Of a stretch of DNA of 64,000 nt, positions 49,149 through 58,782 are shown piece after piece. The notes under the pieces were generated by a model. It had not been told where the DNA came from. It saw nothing but the letters and a program-made list of their open reading frames with translations, and searched no databases. Positions within the stretch are counted from its first letter, which is position 1; the number at the start of each line of letters is the position of its first letter. This DNA is from Gammaproteobacteria bacterium. GTDB taxonomy: Bacteria; Pseudomonadota; Gammaproteobacteria; Pseudomonadales; Azotimanducaceae. The translations under genes and the position numbers were made by a program. The stretch covers positions 124,001 through 188,000 of the forward strand of contig JAJFJZ010000017.1 of assembly GCA_021773565.1 (NCBI GenBank), written 5' to 3'.

Positions 49149-50095
49149 GGTAGATCAGCCAGATATGATTTCGCCAATCGCGCCGATGCACTAGCCGGGT
49201 ATTGGGAGGTAACCTGGTTCAGGTATTGACGCGCTCGAATTAAATCACCCAGACGATGATAAACTACCCCCAGTTTATACAGCGAGTCGGGTACCTTGGG
49301 ATGATCCGGAAACAGGTTTACCACCTGTACAAATGACTGCCTGGACCTCTCTATATCCGGGCTTTCAAGCGCCAGGTACAGTTCTCCCAGCCAATAAAAA
49401 GCATTGCCGGTATAAGCACCGTTAGGATAATCATTTACCAGCTTGGTAAATCCATCAATGGCTGCCTGATATTGTTTTTCCCGGGTTAGGGCAAAAGCCA
49501 GGTTATAATCGCGTGATTCAGGGTCTGCTCCCGCAGCGGCAGCAACATCGGATGTAGTTGGGCCCAAATTTGTATTAGAAGAAAAAGAAGCGGGCGCAGG
49601 AGTGTCTGAATCAGCTACCTTACGATTCGTCTGACTTAGTCGACGATCAATATCCAGATACTGGTCTTTTTGTTCTCTTTCCAGGCGACTCAATTGATGT
49701 GCCTGTTCTTCGAGCAAACCCCTGAGCTCACGAACTTCCTGTTCCAGAACCTGTACCTTGTAAAACAGCTGGGAATTTCCGGAGGCTCCACTTGCAGTAG
49801 AAGGACCGGATTCAACAGGCCGAAAAACCGGCCGCTCAATTGAATCACGCTCTACGCTATCAGGGGGGAAACTGTTATTTGGGCCAGTGGCGTTTTGCCT
49901 GCCACCAAACGGTACTCTCAAGTCATTACTGTATGTCTCCTGCACCTCACCAACCTCAGCCTGGGATGTAGCAGTAGGGCTGGTAGTGGATTGATCTTCC
50001 ACAGGCGCCTGTTCTGCAGCGGCCTGTGTCGTATTACCAACACAGGCGAACAGGCTTATGAGAATCGTTACCACGTAGTGCAAAACAACTTTCAT
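49145..50095 (-). CDS. cpoB: Cell division coordinator CpoB (YbgF)
   Basis: 316 residues. Signal peptide, a Ser/Thr/Pro-rich linker, a coiled coil (VQVLEQEVRELRGLLEEQAHQ) for trimerisation and three C-terminal TPRs (YNLAFALTREKQYQAAIDGF, AFYWLGELYLAL, SLYKLGVVYHRLGDL). It coordinates peptidoglycan synthesis and Tol-dependent outer membrane constriction. It is last in the tol-pal operon; the linker of ~80 residues is longer than in E. coli. MKVVLHY at 50095 is preferred to 50104. It is separated from pal by a 23-bp tandem repeat array. Confidence 0.9.
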   Translation of the reverse strand: MKVVLHYVVTILISLFACVGNTTQAAAEQAPVEDQSTTSPTATSQAEVGEVQETYSNDLRVPFGGRQNATGPNNSFPPDSVERDSIERPVFRPVESGPSTASGASGNSQLFYKVQVLEQEVRELRGLLEEQAHQLSRLEREQKDQYLDIDRRLSQTNRKVADSDTPAPASFSSNTNLGPTTSDVAAAAGADPESRDYNLAFALTREKQYQAAIDGFTKLVNDYPNGAYTGNAFYWLGELYLALESPDIERSRQSFVQVVNLFPDHPKVPDSLYKLGVVYHRLGDLIRARQYLNQVTSQYPASASARLAKSYLADLP

Positions 50096-50114
50096 AGAAA
50101 TCACATTTTCTTAA

Positions 50115-50229
50115 GAGCCGCTCATGGCTGTTTACAAGAGCCGCTCATGGCTGTTTACAAGAACCGCTCATGGCTGTTTACAAGAGCCGCTCATGGCTGT
50201 TTACAAGAACCACTCATGGCTGTTAGCGA
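50115..50229. repeat. Five tandem 23-bp repeats between pal and cpoB
   Basis: Units at 50115, 50138, 50161, 50184 and 50207, each 23 bp, with core GCTCATGGCTGTTTACAA. Units 1, 2 and 4 are identical (GAGCCG start), unit 3 begins GAACCG, and unit 5 begins GAACCAC, diverges at its end and overlaps the last codons of pal. Each unit holds a small dyad (AGCC..GGCT). There are no spacers, so it is a minisatellite and not a CRISPR array. Confidence 0.95.
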
Positions 50230-50759
50230 TAAATCATCTCTGCTCGACGGTTACGCGCCCATGATCCTTCCGAGTGACCAGCATCCACCGGTTTTTCTTC
50301 ACCGTAACTTACGATTTCAATTTGCGAGCGATTAACGCCAGAACTGGTCAAAAAGCTTGCCACAGTATCGCCGCGCCGTTCACCTAAAGCCAGGTTGTAC
50401 TCTCTGGTGCCACGTTCGTCGCAATGCCCTTCGAGTAATACACTTCTGTCTCTGTTTCCGCGCAGAAAACTGGCATGCAGTTCCAGTGCTGCCAGATCTG
50501 ATGCAGATAAGGTAGCCCGGTCAAACTCAAAATAAAATGTTCTGGCCAATGGATTCCCGGTATTCGGGTTCAGGGGATTACCCATGCTATCCACAGATTT
50601 TGGAACTTCAACCACGTCAATCGGCGCAGGCGCTTCTGTCTGTGTATTTTCTCCGGGAGTTGGGGCCGGTTCACTGGTAGTCGATTTACTGGCACAACCT
50701 GCCAGAATAAGGCCTGCCAAAATCAAGCCTAAAGTGTTGCGTAACCATTGCTGTTGCAT
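50223..50759 (-). CDS. pal: Peptidoglycan-associated lipoprotein Pal
   Basis: 178 residues. Signal peptide with lipobox ILAGC, a Pro/Thr-rich linker, and the OmpA-like domain: TFYFEFDRATLSASDL, LLEGHCDERGTREYNLALGERR in the peptidoglycan-binding loop, IVSYGEEKP. It anchors the outer membrane to the wall and binds TolB. The ATG at 50759 has AGGAG upstream; an in-frame ATG at 50774 would itself contain the ribosome site. The 3' end is overlapped by the last unit of the tandem repeat. Confidence 0.96.
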   Translation of the reverse strand: MQQQWLRNTLGLILAGLILAGCASKSTTSEPAPTPGENTQTEAPAPIDVVEVPKSVDSMGNPLNPNTGNPLARTFYFEFDRATLSASDLAALELHASFLRGNRDRSVLLEGHCDERGTREYNLALGERRGDTVASFLTSSGVNRSQIEIVSYGEEKPVDAGHSEGSWARNRRAEMIYR

Positions 50760-50795
50760 TTTTTTCTCCTGCATTAGCTCATTTCCATTAACTTT

Positions 50796-52115
50796 CTACA
50801 AATCTGTGCTGTTTAACACAGATTTCAAATAGGGAGACCACGCTGGCTCTCTAACATCACCCAAAGACGACGGTAAGCGATATTTCACTTTTCCGTCTAT
50901 GGACACCACGGCTAGTATACCCTGCCCCTTGTCCTGAGTCGCATAAATTAACATCGCTCCGTTGGGCGCTATCGATGGTGATTCGTTCATATCAGTTTGC
51001 GTAAGCACCATAATTCGATCCCGTTCGAGATCCTGTAGCGCAATATGGTAAACACCATTCGATCTGTGTACATAAATCAAATGCTTTCCATCCGGCAACA
51101 GACGCGCTCGCGCATTATAGTCACCTACAAATGTCAGTCTATCGGTAATGCCATTGGACAGGTTAATTTGGTAAATTTGTGGTCTTCCACCCCTGTCGGA
51201 CGTAAAAATCAGACTATTACCATCTGGCGTCCAGGCCGGTTCAGTATCGATGGCGTGGTGGCGGGTTACCCTCTGTAACTTGGATGAAGCTATATTGCGT
51301 ATATAAATCTCGGGATTTCCATCCCGTGATAACACTAACGCCAGTCTTCTACCATCCGGAGACCATACTGGTGCGCTGTTCAAACCCGGGTAACTGGCCA
51401 ATTGTCGCCTGATATTTGTGTACACATTGTGTAGGTAGATAACCGGACGACCGGACTCAAAAGACACATAGGCTACCTGGCTTCCGTCCGGAGACCAGTT
51501 TGCAGACAGTATCGGCTCAGTTGAGGTCAATAGTGTTTTAACCCGCTCTCCGTCGGTATCAGCAAGCTGCAGTTTAAATTCACTACTGTTGGTACCAAGA
51601 TCCTGTGCAAGCACATAAATCATCTTGGTGCTAAACGCACCCCGCACATCAGTAATTTTCAAATACGCATTGTCGGAAATTTCGTGTGCAATATCCCGTA
51701 TCTGCTCGGGTTTACCGACCACCCGGCGTGATAACAACCGCCGCTCATTTATGACGTCATACAAATGATATTCAACAGACAGGTCACCATTAAATTCCTG
51801 TTGTACTCGCCCGATAATTAGATACTCGGCCTTTAGTATTTTCCAATCCCTGAAAAACACCTTTTCGGGACTGTCGGGAAGGCTCAGCATATTATCTTCA
51901 GACATTGGAGCAAACTGACCACTTCGCGCAAGGTCAAACGCAACAATTCCGCTAATGTCCTGGTCGATTTCAATATTCAGGCTTTGACCAAAAGGAACCA
52001 CAGCAATTTTTTTGGGGTTATCCCTTCCCTGGTCAATTTCTATGGCTAGTGCAGCCAACAAACCTTGTGCAGCAAAAAACAGTAGTACAGCCAACAAACT
52101 ACGCAACAACATCAC
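50796..52115 (-). CDS. tolB: Tol-Pal system protein TolB
   Basis: 439 residues: signal peptide (ending about LLAALA), N-terminal alpha/beta domain (KIAVVPFGQS, DISGIVAFDLARSGQFAPM) and a six-bladed WD40-like beta-propeller with repeated SPDGSQVAY, SPDGRRLAL, TPDGNSLIF motifs. Periplasmic partner of Pal and TolA. The start overlaps the tolA stop by 4 bp (ATGA). Confidence 0.96.
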   Translation of the reverse strand: MMLLRSLLAVLLFFAAQGLLAALAIEIDQGRDNPKKIAVVPFGQSLNIEIDQDISGIVAFDLARSGQFAPMSEDNMLSLPDSPEKVFFRDWKILKAEYLIIGRVQQEFNGDLSVEYHLYDVINERRLLSRRVVGKPEQIRDIAHEISDNAYLKITDVRGAFSTKMIYVLAQDLGTNSSEFKLQLADTDGERVKTLLTSTEPILSANWSPDGSQVAYVSFESGRPVIYLHNVYTNIRRQLASYPGLNSAPVWSPDGRRLALVLSRDGNPEIYIRNIASSKLQRVTRHHAIDTEPAWTPDGNSLIFTSDRGGRPQIYQINLSNGITDRLTFVGDYNARARLLPDGKHLIYVHRSNGVYHIALQDLERDRIMVLTQTDMNESPSIAPNGAMLIYATQDKGQGILAVVSIDGKVKYRLPSSLGDVREPAWSPYLKSVLNSTDL

Positions 52116-52816
52116 CTTAACAAATCCTCTGGTTTAAATATCACTGGGAAACTACGAAAATTTTCTTCAAAAACACGTGACTCCTGGGGTACCTCAAATT
52201 TGCCAGCTTTGCGCACGGCAGCTTCTGCGGATCGATCAAAAGCCAGATTGCCACTCGATTCTGTTACCACAACCTGGGCTACGTCTCCCGTGGGAACAAG
52301 ATTTACCTGCAGGGTAGCACGCATACCGTTTCGTGCACTGGGCGGACGGGACCAGTTAGCCACAATGAGCTCATAGATCCCCTGAATGTACGACTTTGCG
52401 AGCGCATCATCTTCATTTTCAACAATCTCTCTGGACTCATCGTTCAGCGCAACTTCGAATGAGCTGCTGACCAGTTGTCGAAGACGTTCTGCGCGTTCCT
52501 GCTCTGCTTTGCGTTTAGCGTCCTGCTCAGCCAGCAATTTTTGATCGACTTCTTTTTTTTTCTCAACGACCTTGGGAGGCGGTTTTTTATCTACCGGTTC
52601 GGCAGCTGGTTTTTGAATCTGCGGCGGCGGCGTTTTCTTAACTGGCTTTGATTCAGGTTTTAACTGTATCAATTCGGTTTTTATGATTTTGGGTTTTACC
52701 AGTATGGTTGGCGCAGGTTGTGCTTCCCAACCAGCAAACAGGGCCAGACCAATCAGCGCGTGCAAAAAAAGCGCCATTAACAGGGGTAAGCTATAATTTC
52801 GAATCCAGGCCAGCAT
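52112..52816 (-). CDS. tolA: Tol-Pal system protein TolA
   Basis: 234 residues, short compared with ~420 in E. coli because the Ala/Lys helical domain II is reduced to about 60 residues (Pro/Lys-rich, then DQKLLAEQDAKRKAEQERAE). N-terminal membrane helix (about 8-28) for TolQR contact; TonB-like C-terminal domain with LQVNLVPTGDVAQVVVTESSG. It transmits proton-motive-force energy to TolB-Pal. It starts 2 bp after the tolR stop. Confidence 0.92.
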   Translation of the reverse strand: MLAWIRNYSLPLLMALFLHALIGLALFAGWEAQPAPTILVKPKIIKTELIQLKPESKPVKKTPPPQIQKPAAEPVDKKPPPKVVEKKKEVDQKLLAEQDAKRKAEQERAERLRQLVSSSFEVALNDESREIVENEDDALAKSYIQGIYELIVANWSRPPSARNGMRATLQVNLVPTGDVAQVVVTESSGNLAFDRSAEAAVRKAGKFEVPQESRVFEENFRSFPVIFKPEDLLR

Positions 52817-52818
52817 GC

Positions 52819-53256
52819 TTACAGCTCCGGGGGATCAGTGATTAAGCCAACACTTTCGGCACCAGCACTCTGCAAAACAGTCATTACACCAATTACCTCA
52901 CCATAATCCAGTGCCTTATCTGCACGTAGATATACCGGTACATCCGGCCGCGCCCGTATGATTTTACCTGCCTGTTCTTCCAGGGCATAGATGGTGACGC
53001 GTTGGCCGGAATCCTGACTATCGCGAACACCCAAATTCATAAACAGGGCACCATCTTCCCGAATAGATACAACCAGTGGATCATCCTGAACATCGGCAAT
53101 GGCATCAGAAGGCTTTTGCGGTAGATCTACCTTTACACCCTGCGTAACCAGTGGGGCGGTTGCCATAAAAATTACCAGCAAAACCAGCATTACGTCGATA
53201 TAGGGTACGACGTTAATCTCGGACATTGGTTTGTTGCGTTTACCTTTAAGCCTCAT
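52819..53256 (-). CDS. tolR: Tol-Pal system protein TolR (ExbD family)
   Basis: 145 residues. Cytoplasmic start with SEINVVPYIDVMLVLLVIFM, which holds the membrane helix with the proton-carrying Asp, then the periplasmic ExbD-like domain (VYLRADKALDYGEVIGVM). Forms the energising motor with TolQ, 27 bp downstream of tolQ. Confidence 0.95.
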   Translation of the reverse strand: MRLKGKRNKPMSEINVVPYIDVMLVLLVIFMATAPLVTQGVKVDLPQKPSDAIADVQDDPLVVSIREDGALFMNLGVRDSQDSGQRVTIYALEEQAGKIIRARPDVPVYLRADKALDYGEVIGVMTVLQSAGAESVGLITDPPEL

Positions 53257-53283
53257 ATGTGCACCACTCCTGCACGATCCATC

Positions 53284-53976
53284 TCAAATCTGGTCTGATT
53301 TTTTTGCATGGGCAGCCCGGTACAGAATGCTCGAATACTCTTCGGCAAAGGTGTCGTACCGGTTCATTAGAGTTTCTGATCTTGCCGAATAGCGGTTGTA
53401 CGCGATTACTGCCGGTATGGCAGCGAAAAGACCCATCGCGGTTGCAATTAGCGCTTCGGAAATACCCGGTGCTACCGCAGACAGGGTGGCCTGGGTCATA
53501 TTGGCCAAACTTCGAAAGGAATTCATAATTCCCCAAACGGTACCGAACAAACCGATATATGGGCTAGTGGATCCCACTGTGGCCAAAAATGGCAGATGCC
53601 TGTCCAGATTTTCCTCAGCGCGAACTAACGCTACTTTCATGGCGCGTTGCGCGCCCTGCAGGGCAGCATCGGCATCCATTCCCGCCTGGTCCGACAACCT
53701 TAGATATTCTTTAAATCCACTAACGAAAATGGCTTCTATATCATTGAGATCGGCCTGATCCGCTTCCAGTTCTGAATAAAGCTCTCGCAGGTCAATGCCA
53801 GACCAAAAATATTCTTCAAAGCTGTCAATCGTGTCCAGGGTACGGCGGTAAACTGAAGATCGCTGAAAAATCATTACCCAGGATGCAAGCGATGCGATGA
53901 CCAGCACAGCCATAACCAACTGCACCAGAAGACTGGCGTTAACGATTAGCTCAAAAATCGATAGGGGTTCGTTCAA
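53284..53976 (-). CDS. tolQ: Tol-Pal system protein TolQ (ExbB family)
   Basis: 230 residues with three membrane helices (about 15-38, 135-160 and 170-192). GTVWGIMNSFRSLA and APGISEALIATAMGLFAAIPAVIAY, in the last two helices, hold the conserved Thr. The start is TTG at 53976, with GAGGA 8 nt upstream. The stop of ruvB is 17 bp upstream; ybgC, which normally stands between, is absent. Confidence 0.95.
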   Translation of the reverse strand: MNEPLSIFELIVNASLLVQLVMAVLVIASLASWVMIFQRSSVYRRTLDTIDSFEEYFWSGIDLRELYSELEADQADLNDIEAIFVSGFKEYLRLSDQAGMDADAALQGAQRAMKVALVRAEENLDRHLPFLATVGSTSPYIGLFGTVWGIMNSFRSLANMTQATLSAVAPGISEALIATAMGLFAAIPAVIAYNRYSARSETLMNRYDTFAEEYSSILYRAAHAKKSDQI

Positions 53977-53993
53977 GGTGTTTTCCTCACAGC

Positions 53994-55010
53994 TTACTCA
54001 ATCGTGCCGGGGGGCTGTAAACCAAAATGTAGATAGGCATTTTCGGTAGCTACGCGGCCTCTCGGGGTTCGATGGATAAACCCCTGTTGAATCAAATAGG
54101 GTTCTATTACTTCTTCTATGGTGTCGCGCTCTTCGCTTATGGCAGCCGCCAGTGAGTCGAGACCAACCGGACCCCCGGAAAAGTTTTCTATAATTGCCAA
54201 CAACACGCGCCGGTCCATGGCATCAAAGCCGAGTTTGTCCACATCGAGCAATTTTAAGGCCATATCCGCAATTTCGGAAGTCAGATTTCCGTCACTCCTC
54301 ACTTCCGCATAATCTCTTGCCCTGCGCAGCAGGCGATTAGCAATTCGAGGAGTACCACGCGCCCGGCCCGCTATTTCCCGACAACCCGACTCTGTGACGG
54401 ATATATTCATTTCCCTTGCAGAACGAGTAACAATTTCAGTTAACTCGCTTACGGAGTAAAATTCCAGACGCTGTACAATACCAAAGCGATCCCGAAGCGG
54501 CGCCGTAAGCAGGCCCGCCCGGGTGGTTGCGCCGACCAGGGTGAAATCCGGTAGTTCTATCTTGATTGAACGTGCAGAAGGACCTTCTCCAATGAGGATA
54601 TCAAGCTGATAGTCTTCCATAGCCGGATAGAGAATTTCTTCTACCACCGGGCTTAGTCGATGAATTTCGTCAATAAACAACACATCTCCCGGTTCAAGAT
54701 TAGTAAGCAGTGCTGCCAGATCTCCGGCCTTATCGAGAATAGGGCCGGACGTCGACTTGAGTGCCACACCCATCTCATTGGCTATTATGTGGGCAAGTGT
54801 GGTTTTACCCAATCCTGGCGGCCCGAAAACAAGGCAATGATCCAGACTCTCTGAACGCTTTCGAGCTGCTTCTGTAAACAGGGAAATCTGTTCTTTCACA
54901 GCGGTTTGTCCTACATAATCTTTCAACCGCCTGGGACGCAGCGCCCGATCCAGAACCTGGTCTTTGTTATCTGCAACTGAAGTGACCAATCGATCCGGTT
55001 CAATGCTCAT
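53994..55010 (-). CDS. ruvB: Holliday junction branch migration helicase RuvB
   Basis: 338 residues. Walker [13 protein letters not shown], Walker [11 protein letters not shown], sensor [10 protein letters not shown], arginine-finger region [14 protein letters not shown], and the C-terminal winged helix [21 protein letters not shown]+ motor driving branch migration with RuvA. It lies 8 bp after ruvA. Confidence 0.97.
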   Translation of the reverse strand: MSIEPDRLVTSVADNKDQVLDRALRPRRLKDYVGQTAVKEQISLFTEAARKRSESLDHCLVFGPPGLGKTTLAHIIANEMGVALKSTSGPILDKAGDLAALLTNLEPGDVLFIDEIHRLSPVVEEILYPAMEDYQLDILIGEGPSARSIKIELPDFTLVGATTRAGLLTAPLRDRFGIVQRLEFYSVSELTEIVTRSAREMNISVTESGCREIAGRARGTPRIANRLLRRARDYAEVRSDGNLTSEIADMALKLLDVDKLGFDAMDRRVLLAIIENFSGGPVGLDSLAAAISEERDTIEEVIEPYLIQQGFIHRTPRGRVATENAYLHFGLQPPGTIE

Positions 55011-55018
55011 TTAATTTC

Positions 55019-55618
55019 TCACAGAAGTTGTTTGAGACCACTACGCAAGGCTGCCTTAACAATTTCTTCAATAGACATACTGGCCCTAAATACAGAATTA
55101 ACCAGGCGGCTGGCCTCCTGGGGTTTATAACCAAGAGACACTAGCGCTTTTTCCGCTTCATTTTGAAACCCGGTCTTTTCCTCTGTCCGATCGGGCCTAA
55201 GGGATTCGGTATCAATCCATTGCGCCACCTTATCTTTCATCTCCACCACGAGGCGTTCTGCAGTTTTTTTCCCGACTCCGGGTAGTTGGACAAGGGCAGC
55301 TACATTTTGTGCCATGATACTGTGCGCAAATTCATTGGTTCCCATTCCGGATAAAAGGCCAATGGCCATTTTGGGGCCAACCCCATTTACCCGAATGAGT
55401 ACTCTAAACAAATCGCGTTCAGCCTGATTGGCAAAACCGTATAAAATCTGCGCATCTTCACGCACCGTAAAATGCGTGTACAACTCAAGATCAACACCAA
55501 CCACCACCTTGGCAAGTGCCGCTGCAGTGACCTCCAGCTCGTAGCCTATTCCATGCACGTCAACCAGCAGGCGATTGTCATCGATGGTGATCAAATTTCC
55601 CTGAATTCTACCAATCAT
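55019..55618 (-). CDS. ruvA: Holliday junction DNA helicase subunit RuvA
   Basis: 199 residues. MIGRIQGNL opening of the OB domain, helix-hairpin-helix motifs (RVNGVGPKMAIGLLS, LPGVGKKTAERLVVEMKDK) and the C-terminal RuvB-binding domain (EKALVSLGYKPQEASRLV). Binds four-way junctions as a tetramer. ATGA overlap with the ruvC stop. Confidence 0.97.
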   Translation of the reverse strand: MIGRIQGNLITIDDNRLLVDVHGIGYELEVTAAALAKVVVGVDLELYTHFTVREDAQILYGFANQAERDLFRVLIRVNGVGPKMAIGLLSGMGTNEFAHSIMAQNVAALVQLPGVGKKTAERLVVEMKDKVAQWIDTESLRPDRTEEKTGFQNEAEKALVSLGYKPQEASRLVNSVFRASMSIEEIVKAALRSGLKQLL

Positions 55619-56100
55619 GTTTTTATCGCTCGAGCCAGTCCCTGAGTATTAACGTGACAAATCGCTATGGCAAGCGCATCAGCTGCATCTTCGGCAGGTA
55701 CTTCCTGCAGACTCAGGATCACTTTAACCATATGTTGCACCTGTTCCTTGTTAGCACCACCCGTACCTGTTAGAGCTTTTTTGACCGAGCGTGCAGCATA
55801 TTCCGACAAGCGCAATTCCCGGGAGGCAACGGCCGCAATGGCAGCTCCGCGTGCCTGCCCCAGTTTGAGTGCAGACTGGGGGTTGCGCGCCATAAACACT
55901 TCTTCAATAGCCACCTCGTCGGGTGCAAATTCCCGAATGAGAGCATCAAGAGACGCATAAATCACACCAAGGCGTTCGCAAAGTTCTCCGTTTGGTGTTC
56001 GGATACAACCACTGGCAACATATGTAAAGCTGGAATGTGAATACTCAACAAATCCATATCCCGTTACCCGGGAACCGGGATCAATGCCCAATATACGCAG
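55615..56100 (-). CDS. ruvC: Crossover junction endodeoxyribonuclease RuvC
   Basis: About 161 residues. GIDPGSRVTGYG holds the first catalytic Asp; AIEEVFMARNPQSALKLGQARG and the C-terminal EDAADALAIAICH supply the other acidic residues. It resolves Holliday junctions. RuvC proteins normally begin MRILGIDPG; here the codon in the Met place is CTG at 56098-56100 and no ATG or GTG exists before the catalytic Asp. AGG lies 4 nt before that CTG. The next alternative is TTG at 56091 (giving a protein starting at GIDPG) but its spacing is worse. The yebC stop is at 56110. Confidence 0.93.
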   Translation of the reverse strand: MRILGIDPGSRVTGYGFVEYSHSSFTYVASGCIRTPNGELCERLGVIYASLDALIREFAPDEVAIEEVFMARNPQSALKLGQARGAAIAAVASRELRLSEYAARSVKKALTGTGGANKEQVQHMVKVILSLQEVPAEDAADALAIAICHVNTQGLARAIKT

Positions 56101-56109
56101 TGCGCCTAT

Positions 56110-56865
56110 TTATCCATCCTCTGATCGATCCGCGAAGACACTATCTGGAAATTCGGCATTACAATAGACATTCTGCACATCATCCAATTCTTCCATCGCG
56201 TCAATTAGTTGTATTACTTTTTCAGCCTTCTCTGCATTCAGTTGAACGCTGGTAGTCGCAACCATGTCCAACTCACTACGATCTGCCGGTAACCCGGCAT
56301 CCTGAAGAGCGGCAACGACACCCTGGTAGCTTTCCATGCTGGTCACAACGGCAAGGGAACCATCTTCTTCGGTTTCAATATCTTCAGCACCGGCGTCAAG
56401 AACCACATCCATAATCGCTTCTTCATCTGCACCCGGAGCAAAGTGAATAAGTCCCTGTTTACTAAACAGGTAAGCGACCGAACCATCTGTGCCCATACTA
56501 CCGCCATATTTATTGAAAGCATGCCGTACTTCCGCCACCGTTCGATTACGGTTATCCGTCATGGTTTCCACCAGTATCGCAACACCACCCTGCGCGTAAC
56601 CTTCGTAGACCAACTCGTCAACATCACTGCCCTCAAGACCACCGGCACCCCGCGCTACCGCCCGGTCAATTGTTTCCCGGGTCATATTGGCAACCAGTGC
56701 TTTATCCACGGCCGCTCTCAAGCGCGGATTATCATCAACCTCGCCACCGCCGAGCTTGGCCGCAACCACTATTTCCCGGATCAAACGTGTATATAACTTT
56801 CCACGCTTGGCATCCTGGGCTGCTTTGCGATGTTTGATGTTTGCCCATTTGCTGTGACCTGCCAT
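56110..56865 (-). CDS. yebC: YebC/PmpR family DNA-binding or translation factor
   Basis: 251 residues. [22 protein letters not shown] is the invariant N-terminus, spanning residues 1-22, and fixes the start at 56865, with an AGG about 9 nt upstream; the open frame to 56979 lies in asp[13 protein letters not shown]-like segment, [22 protein letters not shown] and [11 protein letters not shown] follow. The family has been described both as a transcriptional regulator and as a ribosome factor for proline stretches. It sits between aspS and ruvC, as usual. Confidence 0.94.
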   Translation of the reverse strand: MAGHSKWANIKHRKAAQDAKRGKLYTRLIREIVVAAKLGGGEVDDNPRLRAAVDKALVANMTRETIDRAVARGAGGLEGSDVDELVYEGYAQGGVAILVETMTDNRNRTVAEVRHAFNKYGGSMGTDGSVAYLFSKQGLIHFAPGADEEAIMDVVLDAGAEDIETEEDGSLAVVTSMESYQGVVAALQDAGLPADRSELDMVATTSVQLNAEKAEKVIQLIDAMEELDDVQNVYCNAEFPDSVFADRSEDG

Positions 56866-56900
56866 ATGTGATGCCTGATTTCTTTCTGCCTGTTGTATTG

Positions 56901-58658
56901 TTAGGGTTTGTTTACACGAATATGCAATTCCCGAAGCTGGTGAACGTCCACCGCACTGGGTGATGCCGTTAAAAGGCATGCGGCAGATTGCGTTTTGGGA
57001 AACGCAATTACATCTCTAATCGCATCCGTTCCAGCCAACAACATTACTATTCGGTCGACACCGAAGGCTATTCCGGCATGAGGGGGACAACCCAGTTTCA
57101 GAGCATCCAGTAAAAAACCGAATTTCGATAGACCTTCCTGCCCGATCATAAGCTGTTCAAATACTGCCTGCTGCATCCGTGAGTCGTGTATGCGCACTGA
57201 ACCACCACCCAGTTCGTGGCCATTTAAAACCAAATCATAAGCATCCGCCAGTGCTGTCTGAGGACTTGAATTCAATTCCTCGATTGAACCCTGTGCATTG
57301 GTAAAAGGGTGGTGCATTGCATTCAAGCGTTTATCCCTGCCCATCTCAAACATGGGCCAGTCAATTACCCAACATGGAGCCCATCCTTCTGAAATCAGGC
57401 TCAGGTCTTTACCTAACTGCACACGTAAGGCGCCAATCGAATCATTTACCGTCTTGGCGGAATCCGCACCGAAAAAGATAATATCCCCTGCCTCTGCTTC
57501 ACAGCGTTGCAGCACTTGAAAAACTACATTTTCCGGCAAAAATTTTAATATGGGAGATTGCAGCCCGGCGACACCCGCATCCAGTTTGTTTATCTTTATC
57601 CAGGCCAGACCCCGTGCACCAAACTTCGCTACAAAATCGGTATAGCTGTCGATTTGCTTTCTGGAAAGTCTGCTGGCTCCTGGCGCTCGTAACGCTACAA
57701 CGCGACCTGAGGGGTCATTTGCCGGGCCATTAAATACCTTAAAATCAACAGTCTGCATCAAGTCTGCGATATCGACCAGCTTCATAGCATTGCGCAAGTC
57801 TGGTTTATCACTACCAAAATCCCGTATTGCTTCAGCATAAGTCAACACAGGAATAGCTCCCAACTCCACATCCAGCACTGCTTTCATTACGTGCCTTAAC
57901 ATGCCTTCACTTAACTGCATAATATCGTTAGCAGTTACAAAAGCAGCTTCTATGTCAACCTGGGTAAATTCCGGCTGTCGATCTGCTCGAAGATCTTCGT
58001 CACGAAAACACCTGGCAATCTGGTAGTATTTATCGATACCACCCATCATCAGCAGTTGCTTGAATATTTGCGGTGACTGAGGCAGAGCGTAAAATTGCCC
58101 CGGGTGTACGCGGCTGGGAACCAGGTAATCCCGGGCACCCTCCGGCGTAGCCCGCGTCAACACTGGTGTTTCAACTTCCAGATAGCCCAGCGATTCCAGA
58201 TAATTTCTCACCGCGGAGACAATTTTTGCGCGTAGTCGCAAACGGTGCTGCATCTCTGGTCTACGCAAATCGATGTACCGATATTTCAGACGCACGTCTT
58301 CGCCGGCTTCCGTGTATTCATCCAGTTGAAAGGGTGGCGTTTGCGAAACGTTTAGAATTTCCAGGGTCTTACCCAATACCTCTATTTCCCCTGTCGCCAT
58401 CTCCGGATTTACGCTGCCCTCGGGGCGTGGGCGAACGGTGCCGGACAATTTCAATACGTACTCATTACGCACCCTGTCCGCCAGTTCAAAACTGCTAACG
58501 GTGTCCGGGTCATATACTACCTGGACTATTCCAGTATGGTCCCGAATATCCAGAAATATTACTCCACCATGGTCACGGCGGCGGTGTACCCACCCACAGA
58601 TATCTATTGTTGAACCCTGGTGGGATGCATTTATCTCACCACAGTAATGACTACGCAT
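56901..58658 (-). CDS. aspS: Aspartyl-tRNA synthetase
   Basis: 585 residues. OB-fold anticodon domain ([20 protein letters not shown] within the first 45), catalytic core with [19 protein letters not shown] (class II motif 2), the GAD insertion domain in the middle, and motif 3 [13 protein letters not shown] non-discriminating or discriminating tRNA specificity cannot be told. Upstream are fmdB and downstream yebC, as in other Gammaproteobacteria. Confidence 0.97.
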   Translation of the reverse strand: MRSHYCGEINASHQGSTIDICGWVHRRRDHGGVIFLDIRDHTGIVQVVYDPDTVSSFELADRVRNEYVLKLSGTVRPRPEGSVNPEMATGEIEVLGKTLEILNVSQTPPFQLDEYTEAGEDVRLKYRYIDLRRPEMQHRLRLRAKIVSAVRNYLESLGYLEVETPVLTRATPEGARDYLVPSRVHPGQFYALPQSPQIFKQLLMMGGIDKYYQIARCFRDEDLRADRQPEFTQVDIEAAFVTANDIMQLSEGMLRHVMKAVLDVELGAIPVLTYAEAIRDFGSDKPDLRNAMKLVDIADLMQTVDFKVFNGPANDPSGRVVALRAPGASRLSRKQIDSYTDFVAKFGARGLAWIKINKLDAGVAGLQSPILKFLPENVVFQVLQRCEAEAGDIIFFGADSAKTVNDSIGALRVQLGKDLSLISEGWAPCWVIDWPMFEMGRDKRLNAMHHPFTNAQGSIEELNSSPQTALADAYDLVLNGHELGGGSVRIHDSRMQQAVFEQLMIGQEGLSKFGFLLDALKLGCPPHAGIAFGVDRIVMLLAGTDAIRDVIAFPKTQSAACLLTASPSAVDVHQLRELHIRVNKP

Positions 58659-58782
58659 ATTTGATCCTAGTTTGTTCTTAGCTGATTCAGTCTGTTAACT
58701 AAAGTTGAACTCGGTCCGGCAGCTTTCAGACAATTCTGCAGGATTCATATTAAGCCTTTTTTGGCCGGTTATGGTTTGATAC

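Noticed and set aside
50115-50229. CRISPR array
   Set aside because: Repeats are directly adjacent without spacers and no cas gene is present; it is a tandem minisatellite.
49895-50335. Plus-strand ORF running through the 23-bp repeats
   Set aside because: Its repetitive peptide simply reflects the repeat, and it lies antisense to cpoB and pal.
53246-53536. 96-residue ORF between tolQ and tolR
   Set aside because: It is another frame of tolQ without protein-like features.
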